Part shown: one piece after another, positions 26,800 through 34,762 of the stretch | Layout: every line of letters begins with the position of its first letter | How positions within the stretch are numbered: position 1 is the first letter of the stretch | DNA from: CAZFDT01 sp964518335 | GTDB lineage: Bacteria > Planctomycetota > Phycisphaerae > Phycisphaerales > Phycisphaeraceae | NCBI GenBank assembly: GCA_964518335.1 | Contig: CAZFDT010000008.1 | Coordinates: 1 to 64,000 of the forward strand | Reading direction: 5' to 3' | Length of the DNA: 64,000 nt | Notes under the pieces: model-generated | Told to the model about the DNA's origin: nothing | Seen by the model: only the letters and a program-made list of their open reading frames with translations | Databases searched by the model: none | Position numbers and translations under genes: made by a program

Positions 26800-28758
26800 T
26801 CACCCCAGCCGATCCAGCGCCAGCTCGTGCGCCTCGTGGTAGCACCGCCCCAGGTTGTGCCAGTCGAAGTGCTCGCTGAAGCTCTCGACCATGTTGCGCA
26901 GGGCGATGCGCTCGCGCCGCGACTGCTGGGCGTAGCGGAACATGCGGTCGGCCAGCTCATCGGCGGCGGCGTTGAAGTCGCGGCTTTTGCGCCGCAGCAC
27001 GTACAGACCCTTCTCCTCGTGGTCGGGTAGGAGTTGCACAATGTAAGAACCAAAGCCCGACAGGTCGCTGGTGATCGCCGGCACGCCCAGCGCGATCGAC
27101 TCCAGTGGCGTGTAGCCCCATGGCTCGTAATAGCTCGGAAACACGCCCAGGTGACAGCCACGCACGAACTGGTCGTAGTCCATCCCCCACAATGGATTGC
27201 TCGCCGTGATGAAGTCCGGGTGGTACACCACCTTCACAGGGTCCTCGTAGCGATTCCACAACTGGCACGTGCGAAGCTGCTGCAGGATCGGGTCGTTGGC
27301 GTCATCGATCAGATCGTGCGTGACGATCAGCGGCGGCAGCCCGCGACGCCAGGCGTGCATCGTCCGGCGCAGACGCAGTTTCCAGTAGTCGTCCACGAGC
27401 GTGTTAAGGTCGGGGAGTTGCCCCGCGGTCACCGCATGCACGAGCTTGTCGCCCAGCTCCTGCTTGATTTCGTCGGCGGCGGTGCGAAACTCCTGGAGCA
27501 TCGCCCGGCTCTGTAGCGCAGTGACGTTGATCGACTTCGTCGCCGTCCGCGTGATGATGAACGTCACCACCGTGATGGGCGAGCCAGCCATTTTCAGCCG
27601 GTGGTTCAGCCGCGCCAGCGCCTCGATGGTCAGGTCCATGCCCTTGTTGCGGTACTCGTAGCGGCCGCTGGTGAAGTAGTAGAGCGTGTTGTCCAGGTCG
27701 AACGAGTAGCTGGGGAAGAAATGCCCCATCACAAACTCGTGGATGCGCTCCTTGTATTCGCGGTGGAGATTCTGGAACTCGTGCAGTGCCGCAAAGCGCT
27801 GGATGTTCAGGCCGTTGGGCAGCAGCACGTCGGGCTGGCGGCCCAGCAGTTGCCGGCACTCCTGGGCGGTGACGTCACTGACGGTGGTGAACACGTGCGA
27901 CCCGTGCGCCGCGGCGCGCTCGATACGGTGCTGAGCCACGACGTTGAACTTGCTCGCCTCGTGGTCGGCGTTCATAAAGCCCAGGTGCTCGTAGAACACC
28001 GGGTGGTTCATCGCCAGATATCGGCCCAGCAGCGTGGCGTGCGTGGTGAAGACGATCGACCCCGGCCACTGCTCGTGCCGAAGCATCGGGATGGCGGCGC
28101 CGGCCATCCACTCGTGAAAGTGTGCGATCAGCGGCCGCCGCGCCCCTTCCGTCTGCGCCAGGGCGACCAACAGCATGCGGCAGCACTCGCCGAACGCCAC
28201 CACGTTGTTAAGCAGCTCGTCGTCGCGTGCGATCTCGATGCCGTGGTCGGCGTACAGCCGGTACTTCACCTCGTGCAGGCGGCCGAACAGCGAAAGATAA
28301 TCCAGCAGCACGACGTGCGGCCGACCACTCACCAGCCAGCGTCCGAACTTCACGTTGACGCCCCAGCTCTGGATGGTCTTCACCGCCTGGCCCACGGCCC
28401 CCACCGGCGGCGTCTCCTCGAACTCGACCGCCGCCGTACTCGCGTTGTAAGGCCCCACCAGGCAGTACCGGCTGCCCCAGCGATTCACCATCGCCGGGAC
28501 CTTGCTCCGCAGCACCGTGTAGATGCCCCCGAGCTGATTGCACGCCTCCCACGCGATCTCCAGTAGCAGCGGCTCCCGCTTCATCGCCCGGCCCGCGGAG
28601 CTTGGCCGCGGTTCGCTGACATCATCGGGCAGCGGCTCGACGGCAGGCGACGCCGGCACGGGCACAACGGGCGACGCCGCCGCCGGCGGGCTTGGACGCG
28701 GCCGAACCATGGCCGCTCGCCGACGGGACCGTGACGACTTGGCGTTGCTCGCGACCAT
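26800..28758 (-). CDS. Glycogen synthase, eukaryotic GT3 type
   Basis: Transfers glucose from UDP-glucose to a growing alpha-1,4-glucan. It has 652 residues. The diagnostic GT3 start LLEIAWEACNQLGGIYTVLR stands near residue 50. Further family segments are FHEWMAGAAIPML, FTTHATLLGRYLA, TTVSDVTAQECRQLLG and FPSYYEPWGYTPLESIALG, the last with the E-x7-E-like donor motif. The family is typical of fungi and animals and occurs in a limited set of bacteria. ATG 28758 has AGAGG upstream; TACAAT at about 28811-28816 on this strand would give a leader of roughly 45 bases. The first 45 residues are low-complexity and basic. Confidence 0.9.
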   Translation of the reverse strand: MVASNAKSSRSRRRAAMVRPRPSPPAAASPVVPVPASPAVEPLPDDVSEPRPSSAGRAMKREPLLLEIAWEACNQLGGIYTVLRSKVPAMVNRWGSRYCLVGPYNASTAAVEFEETPPVGAVGQAVKTIQSWGVNVKFGRWLVSGRPHVVLLDYLSLFGRLHEVKYRLYADHGIEIARDDELLNNVVAFGECCRMLLVALAQTEGARRPLIAHFHEWMAGAAIPMLRHEQWPGSIVFTTHATLLGRYLAMNHPVFYEHLGFMNADHEASKFNVVAQHRIERAAAHGSHVFTTVSDVTAQECRQLLGRQPDVLLPNGLNIQRFAALHEFQNLHREYKERIHEFVMGHFFPSYSFDLDNTLYYFTSGRYEYRNKGMDLTIEALARLNHRLKMAGSPITVVTFIITRTATKSINVTALQSRAMLQEFRTAADEIKQELGDKLVHAVTAGQLPDLNTLVDDYWKLRLRRTMHAWRRGLPPLIVTHDLIDDANDPILQQLRTCQLWNRYEDPVKVVYHPDFITASNPLWGMDYDQFVRGCHLGVFPSYYEPWGYTPLESIALGVPAITSDLSGFGSYIVQLLPDHEEKGLYVLRRKSRDFNAAADELADRMFRYAQQSRRERIALRNMVESFSEHFDWHNLGRCYHEAHELALDRLG

Positions 28759-28882
28759 GAACGTGGCCTCTGGGTGCGGGGTGCGATTCGTCGGGGAACC
28801 TCCTGCGCCGCGATTGTAAGTCACCACGGCATCGGTTGCATCACGACCACGTCCTGATCGCCGTGGCCTCGACGCTTCGTGC

Positions 28883-28888
28883 TACGAT
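28883..28888 (+). promoter_or_regulatory. -10-like TACGAT deciding a GTG start
   Basis: TACGAT is followed by 7 bases and GTG at 28896. The same hexamer and spacing recur before other genes in the window, pointing to a leaderless GTG start for the ankyrin gene. Confidence 0.5.
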
Positions 28889-28895
28889 CCAAGCT

Positions 28896-29657
28896 GTGAC
28901 CGACGCGCCGCCGCCCAACCCGATGACGCTTGCCGTCGAGGCCGACGACGCCGCGCGTGTCGCCGCGCTGTGCGCCGAGTTTCCCCGGCTGATTCACACC
29001 TTCGACGCCATGTCGCAGGACGGGGGCGACGAGCGGTGTCTGCCCCTGCATCGCGCCGCGTTCCGCGGCGACGTGGTCGTGCTCGCCGCGCTGCTCGATC
29101 GCGGGGCCAACCCCGACGCCCTGACGCGCTGTGCGACGCCCGATCGCGGCCGGGCCACCGCGCTGCACTGGGCCGTCCGCGCCGGGCGCACCGACGCCGC
29201 CGCCCTGCTGCTGGACCGTGGCGCGGCGATCGACTTGCGCGACGCCGCGGGCGCCACTCCGCTGCACGGCGCCTGCGAGCGCGGCCAGGTGTCCACTGCA
29301 ACGCTTCTGACCCGGCTCGGCGCCGACCACGAGGCCCGCGACGCACTGGGCCGCACCCCCCTCTTGCTCGCCATCGCCAGTCCCGCCGCGTCCGGAGGCG
29401 ACGTGGCCATCATGCTCATCGACCACGGCGTCGATGTGAACGCTGCCAACCCGAGGCAGCCGCGTCGCTACACCGCCCTGCACGCCTGCCTCGATGCCGG
29501 CCCCCATCGCCTGCCCGTCGCCCGCCGTCTTCTCAACGCCGGAGCCGACCCTGCGATCGCCGACCCCGACTCCAGGCTCACTGCAACGCAAGTCGCCGCC
29601 GCCTTCGTCCGCGCCGGCCGCGACGAGTACCGCGCGTATGTCGATCTCTTTGTATAG
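28896..29657 (+). CDS. Ankyrin-repeat protein
   Basis: Protein of 253 residues made of about six ankyrin repeats, such as LPLHRAAFRGDVVVLAALLD, TALHWAVRAGRTDAAALLLD and TPLHGACERGQVSTATLL. It has no signal peptide or other domain, so it is probably a cytoplasmic binding protein. Start GTG 28896 was chosen because TACGAT (28883-28888) lies 7 bases before it; an in-frame ATG at 28836 has no such support. The stop codon is part of the large inverted repeat that follows. Confidence 0.85.
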   Translation: MTDAPPPNPMTLAVEADDAARVAALCAEFPRLIHTFDAMSQDGGDERCLPLHRAAFRGDVVVLAALLDRGANPDALTRCATPDRGRATALHWAVRAGRTDAAALLLDRGAAIDLRDAAGATPLHGACERGQVSTATLLTRLGADHEARDALGRTPLLLAIASPAASGGDVAIMLIDHGVDVNAANPRQPRRYTALHACLDAGPHRLPVARRLLNAGADPAIADPDSRLTATQVAAAFVRAGRDEYRAYVDLFV

Positions 29658-29745
29658 CCGCGACCAGTGGTCGCGCTGTCGGCCCAACGGGCCGACCGGA
29701 ATCATCACGGGCGCCAAACCAAGTGTGCGACCAATGGTCGCGGCT
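29656..29745. repeat. Nested inverted-repeat element between convergent genes
   Basis: Outer arms of 19 bases (29656-29674 and 29727-29745) pair with one mismatch. Each arm contains its own near-palindrome (GCGACCAGTGGTCGC and GCGACCAATGGTCGC). Between them GTCGGCCC and GGGCCGAC form an 8-base hairpin at 29678-29696. The element starts inside the ankyrin stop codon and ends one base before the complement of the stop of the minus-strand gene, filling the gap between convergent genes. It probably acts as a bidirectional terminator or is a dispersed repeat. Confidence 0.75.
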
Positions 29746-30345
29746 TTACACGGCATTCCCCGGGACCGTGCCCGGCCTCCATTTGATGTTGCAGCCCATC
29801 GACGGCTTCTGGTCGGCGGGGACGGGGCGGCCGGCAAGGACAGCGTCAAGGGCGGCGCGGAGGTCGCGGCCGTCAGGCTGCTGCGGCGAGCTGTATTGGC
29901 CGGGTCCGTGTCGAGTCGGGCGTGTGCCGTCGAGCTGGCCGCGGTACACAAGCTTGTGCTCCCGGTCGAACAGGAAGAAATCGGGTGTACACGCCGCGGT
30001 GTAGGCCCGCGCGACATTCTGCGTTTCGTCGTAGAGATACGGAAACGTGTAGCCCCGCATCAGCTTCTCACCCTTCATCTTCTCCGGCGAGTCGTCGGGA
30101 TAGTTGGCCACGTCGTTGCTCATGATCGCCACGACGCCCACGCCCTTGTCCTGGTACTGCTTGCCCAGCCGCGCCAGCTCGGGCGCGACGTGCTTGACGT
30201 AGGGGCAGTGGTTGCAGATGAACATCACCAGCAGCGGCTTGACCGCAAAGTCGTCGCGTCTCACCGTCTTGCCATGGGTGTCCGGCAGCGCGAAGTCGGG
30301 TGCGGGCGTGCCCAGCGGGAGCATTGTCGAGAGGGTCATGGCCAT
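29746..30345 (-). CDS. Thioredoxin-fold redox protein (AhpC/TSA-like)
   Basis: Protein of 199 residues with a peroxiredoxin/thioredoxin fold: LGTPAPDFALPDTHGKTV, then FICNHCPYVKHVAPEL, an active site with C-x-x-C (CNHC), and DGTRP further on. This is the DUF-type thioredoxin family in which the CxxC replaces the single peroxiredoxin cysteine. ATG 30345 has AAGGAG 8 bases upstream and lies 14 bases after the oxidoreductase gene, so the two form an operon. The longer open frame is a shadow of that upstream gene. Confidence 0.88.
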   Translation of the reverse strand: MAMTLSTMLPLGTPAPDFALPDTHGKTVRRDDFAVKPLLVMFICNHCPYVKHVAPELARLGKQYQDKGVGVVAIMSNDVANYPDDSPEKMKGEKLMRGYTFPYLYDETQNVARAYTAACTPDFFLFDREHKLVYRGQLDGTRPTRHGPGQYSSPQQPDGRDLRAALDAVLAGRPVPADQKPSMGCNIKWRPGTVPGNAV

Positions 30346-30359
30346 CAGAGTCTCCTTCG

Positions 30360-31409
30360 CTAACGAACACGCACCTCGCGCCCGGTGCGACTGGACTCGT
30401 AGATCGCGTCGAGAATCTGCATGGTGACCAGGCCGTGCTTCTCGCCGCTGTACGCAGGCTCCCGATGATCGAGGATGGCATCGACGAAGTCGGCCTGCAC
30501 GGTGGGCAGGTCGCGCGGCGGGGCGTCCATGCGCATCGTGGTCAGCCCGCCGTGGTCGCGGCGGTAAATTTCGGCGGCGGTCTCCTGGTAGTTCTCGCTC
30601 AGCCGCCGCGCGCCGCCCTCGGTGCCGTACACCTGCACGAGGAACTGCTCGGCATGGTTGTGGTGGCTGGCCCAACTGATCTCCATCGCCAGTGTCGCGC
30701 CGTTGGCGAAGCGCACGTACGCGGTGGCAAAGTCGTCGACGCTCATCGGGATGGTCGGCACGTCCTTCTTGTCGAACTTCGTGTGTGTCGCGGCGGTGAC
30801 GCTCACGACCTTGGGATACCCCATGATGTAGAGCGTCTGGTCGAGCATGTGGACGCCCAGGTCGATCATCGCGCCGCCGCCGGAGAAGGACTTGTCGAGA
30901 AACGAGGCCCTGGCCGGGATGCCCCGGCGGCGATGCCAGACGGTACGGGCGAAGTAGATTTCGCCCAGTTCACCGGCTTGGGCAGCGCGGGCGATCCACT
31001 GCACGCCCGGAAGAGCGCGGTGGTTGAAGTGCATCGCCAGCTTCCGCCGCGCCTTCTTCGCTGCATCGACCATCTGCCTGGCCTGCCTGGCGTTCATCGC
31101 CATCGGCTTTTCGCACAGCACATGCAGCCCGGCCTTGAGCGCGGCCATCGTCAGCGGCGCGTGCAGCGTGTTGGGCGTGGCGATCGACACCGCATCCACC
31201 TCGCCGCTCTCAAACAGCTTTGCCGTATCCGTGAACGTGCGAGGCACCTTCAGTTCGCTCGCCGCCGCCTTCACCCTCGATTCGTCCACGTCGCAGATCG
31301 CCACCACCTCGCAGCGCGGATGCTGCTGATACATCTTCACGTGCTGCCGGCCCATGCCCAAACCCACGACGCCGACACGAACCTGCCTTTCCAGCTTCAT
31401 CTTGCTCAT
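30360..31409 (-). CDS. Gfo/Idh/MocA-family oxidoreductase
   Basis: NAD(P)-dependent sugar oxidoreductase of 349 residues. The Rossmann start is VGVVGLGMGRQHVKMYQQHP (G-x-G-x-x-x-x-H), followed by VVAICDVDESRV. The family lysine motif is CEKPMAMNARQARQMVD at about residue 94. Downstream GAMIDLGVHMLDQTLYIMG gives the catalytic His/Asp region. The gene follows the PPK2 gene by 9 bases. TAGCAT lies 6 bases before its ATG but includes the PPK2 stop codon, so the resemblance to a promoter may be accidental. Confidence 0.92.
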   Translation of the reverse strand: MSKMKLERQVRVGVVGLGMGRQHVKMYQQHPRCEVVAICDVDESRVKAAASELKVPRTFTDTAKLFESGEVDAVSIATPNTLHAPLTMAALKAGLHVLCEKPMAMNARQARQMVDAAKKARRKLAMHFNHRALPGVQWIARAAQAGELGEIYFARTVWHRRRGIPARASFLDKSFSGGGAMIDLGVHMLDQTLYIMGYPKVVSVTAATHTKFDKKDVPTIPMSVDDFATAYVRFANGATLAMEISWASHHNHAEQFLVQVYGTEGGARRLSENYQETAAEIYRRDHGGLTTMRMDAPPRDLPTVQADFVDAILDHREPAYSGEKHGLVTMQILDAIYESSRTGREVRVR

Positions 31410-31418
31410 GGCGACATG

Positions 31419-32222
31419 CTACTTGATCACGATCGTCTTTGGATCAAACGCCGGCTGAGGTGTCTTGATGTCCATGTCTTCGAGCACGTCGGCGACGATC
31501 TGCGCGATCAGCAGGTTGCGGAACCATCGCTTCTCCGAAGGCACGACGTACCACGGCGCGTCTTTCGTGCTGGTCTTGCCCATCGCGTCCTCGAAAGCGT
31601 CCATGTAGTCGTCCCATCGGCTGCGGGCGTCGAGGTCGCCGGGATCGAACTTCCAGTGCTTGTCGGGGTTCTCCAGGCGGCGCTGCAGGCGCTCCTTCTG
31701 ATAGTCCTTGGACACATGCAGGTAGAACTTGACGACGCGCGCGCCCTCGTCGTGGAGCATCTCCTCGAAGTGGACGATGTGGCGGTAGCGCTTCTTCCAC
31801 GTCGCCTCGGGCACGAGCTTGAGCACGCGCACCGCCAGCACGTCCTCGTAGTGGGAGCGGTTGAACAGCCCCAGATAGCCGCGCGGCGGCACGCGCACGT
31901 GAATCCGCCACAGAAAGTCGCGCGCCAGCTCGTGGTTGTTGGGCGCCTTGAAGCTGCTGAGCATCACCCCCTGCGGGTTGAGCGGCGCGAACACGCTGTT
32001 GATCGTCGAGTCCTTCCCCGCCGCATCCATCGCCTGCAGCACCACCAGCACCGAGCGCTTGCCCTCGGCGTAGAGCTTCTCCTGAAGGTCGGTGATGCGC
32101 TGCGTCAGCTCGGCCAGACGCTTCTCGGCACGCTTGCGACTCAGTCCGCCGTCGTCATCCGTCTTCCACTTGTCGAGCCGAACCTTCGTCCCGGGCTTGA
32201 CGCGATAGGGTGCGGTTTTCAT
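31419..32222 (-). CDS. Polyphosphate kinase 2 (PPK2) family protein
   Basis: Transfers phosphate between polyphosphate and a nucleotide. It has 267 residues from ATG 32222. The Walker A region is VLQAMDAAGKDSTINSVF, the lid region has NRSHYEDVLAVRV, and Walker B-like residues are in RVVKFYLHVSKDYQKERLQ. The single catalytic domain and the HDEGARVVKF segment suit class I or III PPK2; direction and nucleotide choice (ADP or AMP) cannot be settled. TATGAT at 32230-32235 is 7 bases before the ATG, which favours 32222 over the ATG at 32234. Confidence 0.9.
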   Translation of the reverse strand: MKTAPYRVKPGTKVRLDKWKTDDDGGLSRKRAEKRLAELTQRITDLQEKLYAEGKRSVLVVLQAMDAAGKDSTINSVFAPLNPQGVMLSSFKAPNNHELARDFLWRIHVRVPPRGYLGLFNRSHYEDVLAVRVLKLVPEATWKKRYRHIVHFEEMLHDEGARVVKFYLHVSKDYQKERLQRRLENPDKHWKFDPGDLDARSRWDDYMDAFEDAMGKTSTKDAPWYVVPSEKRWFRNLLIAQIVADVLEDMDIKTPQPAFDPKTIVIK

Positions 32223-32229
32223 GCACACC

Positions 32230-32235
32230 ATCATA
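32230..32235 (-). promoter_or_regulatory. -10-like TATGAT before the PPK2 start
   Basis: TATGAT on the minus strand lies 7 bases before ATG 32222 and overlaps the alternative ATG at 32234, so that start would be upstream of the transcript. Confidence 0.5.
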
Positions 32236-32239
32236 ATCC

Positions 32240-32289
32240 AGCCGGGACGCTACGCGGCCCTGGCGCCGGAGACGCGTAGCGTCCCGGCT
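32240..32289. repeat. 17-bp perfect inverted repeat at the ampG-like 3' end
   Basis: AGCCGGGACGCTACGCG at 32240-32256 is the exact complement of 32273-32289, with a 16-base loop. It contains the stop codon and the codons for the last dozen residues of the MFS gene and sits just upstream of the PPK2 promoter. It probably acts as a terminator or is a dispersed repeat captured by the gene end. Confidence 0.7.
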
Positions 32290-33509
32290 ATTGCCGGCAG
32301 CAGCGCCAGCCCCGGCGCCGCCAGCAGGACGCTGATGAGAAAGAACCACGGATAGCCGGCCAGCTCGACGACGAATCCCGTCGGCGCCCGCGCCAGCGTG
32401 CCGCCCACCGCCATGAGGCTCGACAGCAGCGCGTACTGCGTCGCCGAGTAGCGCCGATCGCAGCAGCTCATGAGGAACGCGACAAACCCGGCCGTGACCA
32501 GCCCGCCGCAAAACGCCTCGATAGTCACGACGCACGCCAGGGCGGTCATATCGCGACCGATCATCGCCAGTACGAGGAATCCGAAGTTGCTCACCGCCTG
32601 CAGCACGCCGAACAACCACAGCGAGCGCAGCAACCCGATGCGCGCCACCACGACGCCGCCCAGCAGCGCGCCGACAATCGTCATGGTCAGCCCGAACCCC
32701 TGCTGCACGTAGCCGATCTCGCTGTTGGTGAACTGCAGGTCCTTGAGCAGGGCGACGGCCATGGGCTTGACCGCCTCGTCGGGCAACCGGAAGAGCATGA
32801 TGAACAGCAGCACGAGCAGGGCGTGAGCCGGGCCCTGCACGGTGAAGAAGGCGCGGAACGGATGGACGACGGCATCGGCGAGCGTCGCCGGGGCGGCGTG
32901 GCCGTTGGCGGGCTCGCGGCCCAGGAGCGTTGCAGTGACCCCCACGCCCACGCACGCGGCCATCACGAAATAGACCGATCGCCAGGGCAGCGCGTCGCTC
33001 ATCACCAGCGCCGCCGCCCCGCCGAGGATCATGCCCACGCGGTAGCCGGTGACGAACACCGCCGCACCCGCGCCCAGCTCGGCGGGTTCGAGAATGTCCG
33101 TACGATAGGCGTCGGCGACGATGTCCTGGCTGGCCGACACGAACGCCGCCGCCAGCGCCGCCGCCGCCAGGGGCCACAGCGACGCCGTCGCATCCTGTGG
33201 TCCCGCCAGGGCGATCGCCACCAGCGCCGCCGCCAACGCCACCTGCGTCAGCAGCAGCCAGCCCCGCCGCCGGCCCAGCACCGGCCAACTCACCCGATCC
33301 ATCACCGGCGCCCACACGAACTTGAGCGAATACGGCAGCGCCACCAGCCCGAACAACCCCACCGACCCCAGGTCCACACCCACCTGCCTCATCCACACCG
33401 TTAGCGTCGAACTCGTGAGCAGCAGCGGCAGCCCCGACGAAAACCCCAGCCCCAGCAGCACGAGCATGCGGCGCGACAGATAGACCGATATGACCGACTC
33501 GTTCGACAT
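32250..33509 (-). CDS. ampG: AmpG-like muropeptide permease (MFS)
   Basis: Proton-linked importer of anhydro-muropeptides or a close relative, 419 residues with about 12 membrane helices. The start LLGLGFSSGLPLLLTSSTL and VGLFGLVALPYSLKFVWAP match AmpG closely, as does AYRTDILEPAELGAGAAVF near residue 135. It is divergent from anmK with 56 bases between the starts, and murQ follows anmK, which supports a role in cell-wall recycling. The last residues are encoded by an inverted repeat. An internal ATG at 33467 is a possible shorter start. Confidence 0.85.
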   Translation of the reverse strand: MSNESVISVYLSRRMLVLLGLGFSSGLPLLLTSSTLTVWMRQVGVDLGSVGLFGLVALPYSLKFVWAPVMDRVSWPVLGRRRGWLLLTQVALAAALVAIALAGPQDATASLWPLAAAALAAAFVSASQDIVADAYRTDILEPAELGAGAAVFVTGYRVGMILGGAAALVMSDALPWRSVYFVMAACVGVGVTATLLGREPANGHAAPATLADAVVHPFRAFFTVQGPAHALLVLLFIMLFRLPDEAVKPMAVALLKDLQFTNSEIGYVQQGFGLTMTIVGALLGGVVVARIGLLRSLWLFGVLQAVSNFGFLVLAMIGRDMTALACVVTIEAFCGGLVTAGFVAFLMSCCDRRYSATQYALLSSLMAVGGTLARAPTGFVVELAGYPWFFLISVLLAAPGLALLPAIAGTLRVSGARAA

Positions 33510-33565
33510 CGGTTGTGGTGCAGCGACCCCTTCCGAGGGCGCGGGCGGTTATCCTTATCGTCCGT

Positions 33566-34675
33566 ATGGCGACCAGGCGCACAAGACTGATCGTCGGGTG
33601 CATGACCGGCACGTCGATGGACGGGCTGGACGCGGCGCTGGTCCGCATCGACGGCGAGGGGCTGGACATCGCGCCCACCTTTGTGCGCGGGCACAGCGAG
33701 CCGTTCAAGACGCTCACCAAACTCCTCCGCCCCGTCGCCGAGCAGAAGCCCTATCCCGCCCGCAAGCTGCGCAGCTACGCCCTGATGCTGGGCATGACGC
33801 ACATGATCGGCCTGCGCAAGCTGCTGAAGAACGACACGAGCCAGGTGGACCTGATCGTGGTCCACGGGCAGACGATCTTTCACGAGCCGCGCATGAGTCT
33901 GCAGCTCATGGACCCGTGGGTGCTGGCGCGGGAGTTTCGTCGGCCGGTGATGTTCGACCTGCGCGGAGCGGACACGGCGTGCGGGGGCGTGGGCGCGCCG
34001 ATCACGCCGATCGCCGACCACGTGCTGTTCCGCAATGCGAAGGAGACGCGAGCGGTGGTGAACCTGGGAGGCTTCATCAACTTCACGTGGCTGCCGCCGA
34101 GCAAGCGCAGCCGGAGCGACGCGGCGGGGCTTGGGTCGATCCGTGCGGGCGACATCTGCCCCTGCAACAATCTGCTCGACGCGATTGCGCGGCTGTGCTT
34201 CAAGAAGTCGTACGACGCCGACGGGGAGCAGGCGATGGGCGGCGCCGTCGATGAGAAGGCGTTGGACTTTCTGCAGATGATGCTCGACGCCGGCGCCGAG
34301 CACGGCCAGTCACTGGGCACGGGCGACGAGGCCATCGACTGGGTGAAGATGCATCGCACGCGCCGCAACGGGCCGGACCTGGCGCGCACGGCATGCCGCG
34401 CGATCGCCGGCACCGTGGCGCGGCACATCGGCGAGGCCGATCGCGTCCTCGTCGCCGGCGGGGGCGTCCGCAACGCCGCGCTCATGGCCGAACTGCGCGC
34501 CGCCATCCCCCATCCGATCGAAACCACCGACGACCACGGCGTGCCCTCGCAGTACCGCGAGGCCATCGCCATGGCCATCCTCGGCGCGCTATCGCAGGAC
34601 CGCGTCCACATCACGCTGCCGCAGGTGACCGGCTGCAGTGAGCCGATCGTCGCGGGAGCGTGGATCGACCCTTGA
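33566..34675 (+). CDS. anmK: Anhydro-N-acetylmuramic acid kinase
   Basis: Opens the 1,6-anhydro ring of anhMurNAc and phosphorylates it to MurNAc-6-phosphate with ATP. It has 369 residues. Family motifs are VGCMTGTSMDGLDAALVRID at the start, VHGQTIFHEP, FDLRGADTACGG, AVVNLGGFINFTWLP and VLVAGGGVRNAALMAELRAA. ATG 33566 was chosen because it begins just before the first conserved strand; TATCCT at 33550-33555 lies 10 bases before it. murQ follows 13 bases downstream, giving the two consecutive steps of the pathway. Confidence 0.95.
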   Translation: MATRRTRLIVGCMTGTSMDGLDAALVRIDGEGLDIAPTFVRGHSEPFKTLTKLLRPVAEQKPYPARKLRSYALMLGMTHMIGLRKLLKNDTSQVDLIVVHGQTIFHEPRMSLQLMDPWVLAREFRRPVMFDLRGADTACGGVGAPITPIADHVLFRNAKETRAVVNLGGFINFTWLPPSKRSRSDAAGLGSIRAGDICPCNNLLDAIARLCFKKSYDADGEQAMGGAVDEKALDFLQMMLDAGAEHGQSLGTGDEAIDWVKMHRTRRNGPDLARTACRAIAGTVARHIGEADRVLVAGGGVRNAALMAELRAAIPHPIETTDDHGVPSQYREAIAMAILGALSQDRVHITLPQVTGCSEPIVAGAWIDP

Positions 34676-34687
34676 TGGATGATCGAC

Positions 34688-34762
34688 GATGGATGATGTG
34701 AAGAACAATGCCGACGCCGCACCTCCTTCACATCATCCATCATCCATCATCCATCATCCATC
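34688..34762. repeat. Heptamer repeats and 16-bp inverted repeat over the murQ start
   Basis: Positions 34688-34703 pair perfectly with 34726-34741 (16 bases, 22-base loop); the left arm contains the murQ ATG. From 34732 there are four exact copies of ATCATCC (to 34759) and a partial fifth. The same heptamer reads in reverse complement (GGATGAT) on the left, once more at about 34676. Heptamers inside a reading frame change the frame when copy number changes. Confidence 0.8.

Noticed and set aside
25974..27161. Upstream extension of the lipoprotein frame through the ferredoxin region
   Set aside because: The real protein starts at 25973 with a lipoprotein signal; the extension is antisense to the ferredoxin.
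31410..31421. TAGCAT before the Gfo/Idh gene taken as a leaderless promoter
   Set aside because: It includes the stop codon of the upstream PPK2 gene 9 bases away; the match is weak evidence for a separate promoter.
32155..33720. 521-residue open frame overlapping ampG in another frame
   Set aside because: It is low-complexity Ala/Gly/Arg sequence, and the AmpG frame explains the codon pattern.
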